A stretch of DNA of 64,000 nucleotides. It comes from Cydia pomonella (lineage: Eukaryota; Arthropoda; Insecta; Lepidoptera; Tortricidae). The notes beneath the pieces are model-generated. The model was given only the letters and a program-made list of their open reading frames with translations, did not search any database and had not been told where the DNA came from. Positions 59,901-64,000 of the stretch are shown one piece after another. The stretch is from NCBI RefSeq assembly GCF_033807575.1, contig NC_084708.1:5108501-5172500 (forward strand). The letters run 5' to 3'. Position 1 is the stretch's first letter; each line of letters begins with the position of its first letter. The translations under genes were made by a program, and so were the position numbers.

Positions 59901-60089
59901 TATGACTGTATTAGCGTCCCAATTCAGGACTTTTAACGCGAAGTCAACTCCAATGGTAGCACGGTAGTGTTGACTAAAGAATTGATGGACGTATCGTTTG
60001 ATGATGGATGTCTTCCCTGTGCCTAGCTCTCCGATGACTAGGATCTTGTATAGATGCTCGCGTCGCTCCGCGCTGGGTGAGGCGTGGGA
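56817..60089 (-). CDS. Rab32: Rab32 small GTPase (5' end not found)
   Basis: Four exons in transcript order: 60089-59876, 59026-58845, 58493-58350, 56942-56817, in phase, 221 codons. G-motifs: G1 GELGTGKTS, switch I YRATIGVDF, G3 WDIAGQERF, G4 NKCDQ, G5 ETSAKENINI, and C-terminal CAC for geranylgeranylation. IAGQERF in place of TAGQERF and HQFFSQHYRATIGVDFALKV mark the Rab32/38 family; the Drosophila orthologue is lightoid. Family role: vesicle traffic to lysosome-related organelles, including eye pigment granules. The first exon here opens at an acceptor (ctgttccag) in phase 0, so an upstream exon must carry the start. An in-frame ATG at 60149 would require reading through that acceptor. It is transcribed in the same direction as gene 2, whose start lies 5.3 kb away. 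Confidence 0.95.
58201..58236 (-). pseudogene. Second short copy of the Rab32 G5 exon
   Basis: About 35 bp (gtctcgaac..agcccg..cagtac..tcatctt) match the parent stretch around YCRERGFAGWFE with an internal deletion of about 15 bp. It directly follows the previous partial copy. Confidence 0.7.
58239..58311 (-). pseudogene. Partial copy of the Rab32 G5 exon
   Basis: About 60 bp match the parent (AGWFETSAKENITIE can be read), then it diverges and lacks both splice sites. It lies 40 bp downstream of the parent's donor. Confidence 0.87.
58350..58493 (-). CDS. Rab32: Rab32 exon with G4 end and G5
   Basis: 144 bp, phase 0. Encodes CDQQKEGIV, the helix MDEYCRERGFAGW and the G5 motif FETSAKENINI. 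The acceptor is attttttcag and the donor AAG|gtaggc. Confidence 0.95.
58845..59026 (-). CDS. Rab32: Rab32 exon with switch II and G4
   Basis: Encodes QERFGNMTRVYYKEAVGAF, the core of the G-domain, and ends with LLANK of the G4 motif in phase 0. The acceptor is gttcccag and the donor AAG|gtgagg. Confidence 0.95.
59537..59651 (-). pseudogene. Broken copy of the Rab32 P-loop exon (copy 1)
   Basis: Starts at the codons after the P-loop and ends at the IRLQ region, so it lacks WDIAG and any donor. A 1-bp deletion near HQFF shifts the frame. After it a short stretch (LNWDAN) is still legible. Confidence 0.9.
59697..59825 (-). pseudogene. Broken copy of the Rab32 P-loop exon (copy 2)
   Basis: Matches the 3' part of the exon to its end. 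Broken by a TGA in place of the Trp codon of NWD, a 5-bp insertion before the LQLWDIAG part, loss of the switch I threonine context, and a donor changed from gt to gc. It lies 50 bp downstream of the real exon. Confidence 0.92.
59876..60089 (-). CDS. Rab32: Rab32 exon with P-loop and switch I
   Basis: Encodes SAERREHLYKILVIGELG, the P-loop, switch I, and up to WDIA; the glycine codon is split G|GG. The donor is GCAG|gtaaat. This exon is the parent of two broken copies downstream. Confidence 0.94.
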
Positions 60090-60149
60090 CTGGAACAGAG
60101 ATATGTTAGAGTGAAGACGATTGTAAGGTAGATTGAGATGTGGCGTCAC

Positions 60150-61925
60150 ACTTGCTGCGGTCTCTAAGGTGCTTTAGAATTTTAGAAATTCCATATCTAA
60201 AATGACGCTATTCACATTTTTTTATTAAAATTAGGAAAAATGATGCAAGCAAGAATTTAACTAATTCCCGATATCCAATAAGTATGTAACTTCGGAGACA
60301 AATTGACAATTAATGTTAGTCAGTGTCTACCATCGTGCTGGTCTGATGATCAAGTAAGTAAATATTCTGTACTGTGCATCATACAGTTAAAAATACACAG
60401 AAAATGAAATACAGTTAAAAGCTAGGTAACAAGAGGCGGTCTTATCGCTAAAAAGCGATCTCGTCCAGACATCTATTAATACTTAAAACATTGAACGTGT
60501 AAGGAGTGTAACAAACTGAAGACGCAAACATATGCATACATAAATATATTATACAATGATAGATAAAGGCCAGTTAAGGCAGCGAAAGGTAATGAGTTTT
60601 CAAAAGATGACGACGCGCAGATTTCTTAAATCTAGCCTTTAATTACATGACTTACGACATATGTCATAAATGAAAGATATCAAAAATGTAGTAAATAAAC
60701 ACTATAGGGACCGTGCGCGTTGGAGGGTCTGCCATCTTGTGACCTGAATCGGAACAATAAACATTTACATTTACACGTCACGTGTTTTCTTGTGCATAGT
60801 AGATTCCGCCATCTTGTGGGCTACATCGGAACAATAAACATCACATTTACGCCTCGCGCTAAAAATCTGACATGTGCTGTCTCCTACAGTTCATGCACAC
60901 TCCCTATATAATAACCACTTGTATCCGAATGTCACTGGTAATGTTAGAAGGTTAATTAAACTCAAGTTTACGAATACAGATTAATGTTCTTTAAATTTTC
61001 GGTCTTGACCCAAAAGGCTTGGGTAATACTATGTAGTTATACCATGCTAAACTTGAGTATTAACCTTCTAACATAACCCGTAACATAAATTCTAATAGGC
61101 CTAACCAACAAGGCACGTGACCATTCATCAAACAACTTACTAAACACCGACCTAATCATAAGATTAAAACTACCTATATAATTAAGTATACCTAATAGGT
61201 ACGCAAACACTAAATTTCGAGTAGGGAATGTCTTTAAAACACTAAAAAGGCGAAATAACTACTACATTGCAATAAATTTGAAATGCATTTTAAATGAGTC
61301 TATTAAATACTTCAGGTCTTGATTAGAGACAGGTTAATAATAAGCACAAAGTAGTAATTTGTCTTAATTACTAGCGCCACTAATATAATAATTATATATT
61401 TTTTAAATTACTTTTTTTCCTGATAATCCGGATTTGGTACTAACGATTAAACCTGAAATTGGCAATTGTAACATGTGTTAAATGTGCATTCTTTTCGAAT
61501 ATCGCGCCTTATTGAAATCCGTCTCGCACTTGACGGCTCTTATGTCAACTTCCTATTCTTGTACTCCGTGACACGCGTTTTTCGAGTGTACTTTTTGCTA
61601 AAAATTAAAGTACTTAATCTTTATTAGATTCCTGTTAATTTTCGTTTCATTTATCAACATGCCGCAACTACATTCCGGTTTACTTTGCGTCAATACTTTA
61701 TTGTTAAAAAGATTGGGTCAAATTCCAATATCCAACACGGCTATAAGGCAGAGGGAATATATTTCCCACTTGATTTAGAACTTTATAGTGATAGGGTATA
61801 GGGTTAAATTTTGCATAATTCCTGACACCCTTATGGCCTTATGCCTTCTAAAGGGTTAAGCTTGTTTACATTTTGACTTCACCAACATTGCAGCTATGCG
61901 AGTTTTCCATGGATACGAGTATTAA
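60150..61925. other. Upstream of, or first intron of, Rab32
   Basis: AT-rich, with the two-unit repeat at 60710. Neither a start-codon exon that joins the Rab32 acceptor in phase 0 nor a promoter could be identified with confidence. Confidence 0.45.
60710..60900. repeat. Two-unit repeat upstream of Rab32
   Basis: 'gccatcttgtg...cggaacaataaacat' occurs twice about 75 bp apart. Part of a dispersed family; the neighbouring 'gatgacgcgcagattt' stretch near 60608 also occurs at 3771. Confidence 0.6.
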
Positions 61926-61946
61926 GAGTATTAAGACTAGACTAAG
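61926..61946 (+). repeat. Target-site duplication, left copy
   Basis: 21 bp (gagtattaag..actaag), identical to 63764-63784 on the other side of the retrotransposon. Confidence 0.92.
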
Positions 61947-63763
61947 AAATCAAGAGGTCAGCTTATTTAACAAGTAAGAAGAAGGCTAAGAAAGCAATAG
62001 CAATCGCAAGGGCCAAGGTACAAGATAAATTGTACGATTTCCTGGAGAGCCCCCAAGGCCAAAAAGACCTTCACAGAATAGCAAGAGAACGAGAGAAGAG
62101 ATATAAATCATATGAAATGTATGAGAGACGAAGCAGGAAAGATTTTGACGGATGACAAAAGCATAAAAGAACGCTGGAAGAACTACTTCAATAAACTTAT
62201 GAACGAAGAGAATGATTGGAGTGGAGTGCTAGAAAATGATAGATGTAACATAGGTATGGTGAAAGAGATCTCTGTAGAAGCAGTAAGGTTGGCAGTGCAA
62301 GGTATGAAGAATGGGAAAGCGGTTGGGCCAGATGGTATACCTGTGGAAGTATGGAAGTTTCTGAAAGCGGATGGATGGAAGTGGCTGACTTTATTCTTTA
62401 ATAAGTTGTTGCAAGAAGAGGCGATCCCTGATGAATGGTGCAACAGTTCGCTGGTGCCCATCTTTAAGAATAAGGGTGATGTACAGGATTGCAACAATTA
62501 TCGGGGAATAAAGCTCATGTCACATAGTATGAAGATATGGGAAAAAGTAGTAGCGAGACGAATGAGAGAAGAAAGTGAGGTAACACAGAACCAATTTGGG
62601 TTTATGCCGGGCCGGGGAACTACGGACGCCATATTTGCACTTCGCCAATTGTGCGAAAAATATAGACTTGCGCAAAAGAACTTGCACATGGTGTTCGTGG
62701 ACCTGGAAAAGGCATACGATAGAGTCCCCCGTAAGGTTCTGTGGTGGGCTATGAGAGAAAAAGGAATGCCAGAGAAGTATGTGCGGCTTATTCAGTCCAT
62801 GTATGATAGAGCCAGTACTCACGTCAGGTCTGAAGCTGGAGTAACCGACAAGTTCAATGTGGCGGTAGGTTTACACCAGGGGTCAGCTTTAAGTCCGTAT
62901 TTGTTCCTCCTGGTTATGGATGCTCTGACATCGAACATACAGGAGGAAGCACCCTGGTGTATGCTGTTTGCTGACGACATTGTTCTTGTCGGAGAAAATG
63001 CACTTGAGGTCCAGAGCAGACTGGGAAAATGGCAAGAAAAGCTGGAAAGTGTGGGACTGAAAATAAGCAGAACCAAAACGGAGCATATGTTCTGCGATTT
63101 CGGTGGTCTATCCAGTTTTTCCCATATTGCCTTAGACGGTGTATCCCTACCAGTCTGCTCCGATTTCCGGTACCTTGGGTCATTGATCCAAAGTGACGGC
63201 AACATCGACCGTGACGTGAAAAATAGAATAAATGCGGGATGGATGAAATGGCGACAGGTCTCTGGAACAACTTGCGATCCACGAATGCCCCTTAAACTTA
63301 AGGGGAAAATCTACAGGACGATCGTGAGACCTGTTGTAATGTATGGATCAGAATGCTGGGCGACGAAAGTGACGGATGAAAGGAGAGTGCACGCAGCGGA
63401 AATGAGAATGTTGAGATGGATGTGTGGAGTGACGAGAAAGGATCGAATTAAGAATGAGTATATAAGGGGAAGTTTGAAAGTAGCACCGGTAGCAGAGAAG
63501 ATAAGGAGTGGTAGGTTAGCGTGGTATGGGCATTTAATGAGGAGGGATGAATGCCATATAGGAAAAAGAATGTTAGGAATGAATGTTGATGGACGGAGAG
63601 CGGATGGTAGACCTAAAAAAACGATGGATGGATTGTGTGAAAGAGGATATGAGAAAGAAAGGAGTGAGTGCTGAGGTGACGAAAGATAGAGGAGAATGGA
63701 AGAGAAGAACATGTTGTGCCGACCCCACATGACGTGGGATAAGGGCAGGAGGAAGAAGAAGAC
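61947..63763 (+). mobile_element. RTE-like non-LTR retrotransposon, 5'-truncated
   Basis: Holds most of a reverse transcriptase: palm motif FADDIVLV near 62967, YRGIKLMSH, GFMPGRGTTDAIFALRQL, and the C-terminal GHLMRRD region. The main frame runs 62112-63674. A frameshift just before 62112 separates the KKAKKAIAIARAK segment, and a second in an A-run near 63616 cuts off the tail (TCCADPT). The endonuclease domain is missing. The 3' end is a short GAA-rich tail. A perfect 21-bp target-site duplication flanks it, so it is a fairly recent, dead insertion. Clade assignment to RTE is from the RT motifs and tail type. Confidence 0.9.
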
Positions 63764-63784
63764 GAGTATTAAGACTAGACTAAG
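63764..63784 (+). repeat. Target-site duplication, right copy
   Basis: Identical to 61926-61946. It marks the exact 3' end of the RTE-like insertion. Confidence 0.92.
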
Positions 63785-64000
63785 TAAGTAAAAGTAGGAG
63801 TAGGTATGCAGTTACACAAAATAAGGAAGAACACCGTTCTGATGGCGGAGGCCAAGATGCTCATTTGGTACCTGTCAGTAAGTACCAATTGTAAGACTAT
63901 GCAGCGTTCTATTTCTGTCTCGCTTGTATAATATTTAAATCTGCATTTTTTCCACAGTTTTATACATTTTATTTACAATAACAATATGGGTCAAAATTAT

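Noticed and set aside
62183..63730. Several open frames on the strand opposite the reverse transcriptase
   Set aside because: Antisense shadows of the retrotransposon coding sequence.
1..64000. CRISPR arrays, operons, bacterial promoters or ribosome-binding sites
   Set aside because: The sequence is an animal nuclear genome with spliced genes. Tandem repeats present are exon copies, microsatellites and transposable elements.

Overview
The window is nuclear DNA from an insect, almost certainly a lepidopteran (moth or butterfly). The genes are intron-rich with GT-AG splice sites, the background is AT-rich, and the repeats are of lepidopteran type: one tRNA-derived SINE family in at least six copies, non-LTR retrotransposon fragments, many short fold-back (MITE-like) elements, and the widespread 'ggttccgtagcc' repeat. 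Long open frames are rare because coding DNA is split into short exons, so the genes below were assembled from splice sites, phase and protein motifs.

Three protein genes can be built. (1) Plus strand, 7893-34396: an 11-exon ABCG half-transporter of the white/brown/ok pigment clade. Its exons sum to 1938 bp (645 aa) with every junction in phase. (2) Minus strand, 51476-38905: a second, divergent ABCG half-transporter of the same clade. Its 12 exons sum to 1743 bp (580 aa), also in phase. It converges on gene 1 and shares exon lengths of 49, 239 and 136 bp with it. (3) Minus strand, 60089-56817: the last four coding exons of Rab32 (Drosophila lightoid), ending in a CAC prenylation motif; the N-terminal exon was not found. 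In insects, white-clade ABCG proteins load ommochrome, pteridine or urate precursors into pigment granules, and Rab32 is needed to build those granules. The window is therefore a candidate physical cluster of pigment-granule genes. The large intron 4 of gene 1 also holds two inverted copies of an exon resembling the N-terminus of ommochrome-binding proteins (tentative).

The most unusual feature is a recurrent pattern. Many exons of all three genes are followed, always on their transcriptional 3' side, by one or two partial diverged copies: gene 1 exons 1, 3, 4 and 5; gene 2 exons 6 and 9; Rab32 P-loop and G5 exons. Most are broken by stops, frameshifts or lost splice sites. The third copy of gene 2's membrane exon (45156-44970) is stop-free, keeps a perfect donor and has acquired an AG at its 5' edge, so an alternative or recently retired exon is conceivable.

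Layout: 1-7.87 kb intergenic with repeats; 7.87-34.4 kb gene 1; 34.4-38.9 kb convergent intergenic region with an inverted pair of repeats; 38.9-51.5 kb gene 2, whose last intron is packed with fold-back elements; 51.5-56.8 kb intergenic plus probable Rab32 3' UTR; 56.8-60.1 kb Rab32; 60.1-64 kb Rab32 upstream or intronic DNA carrying a 5'-truncated RTE-like retrotransposon with a perfect 21-bp target-site duplication.
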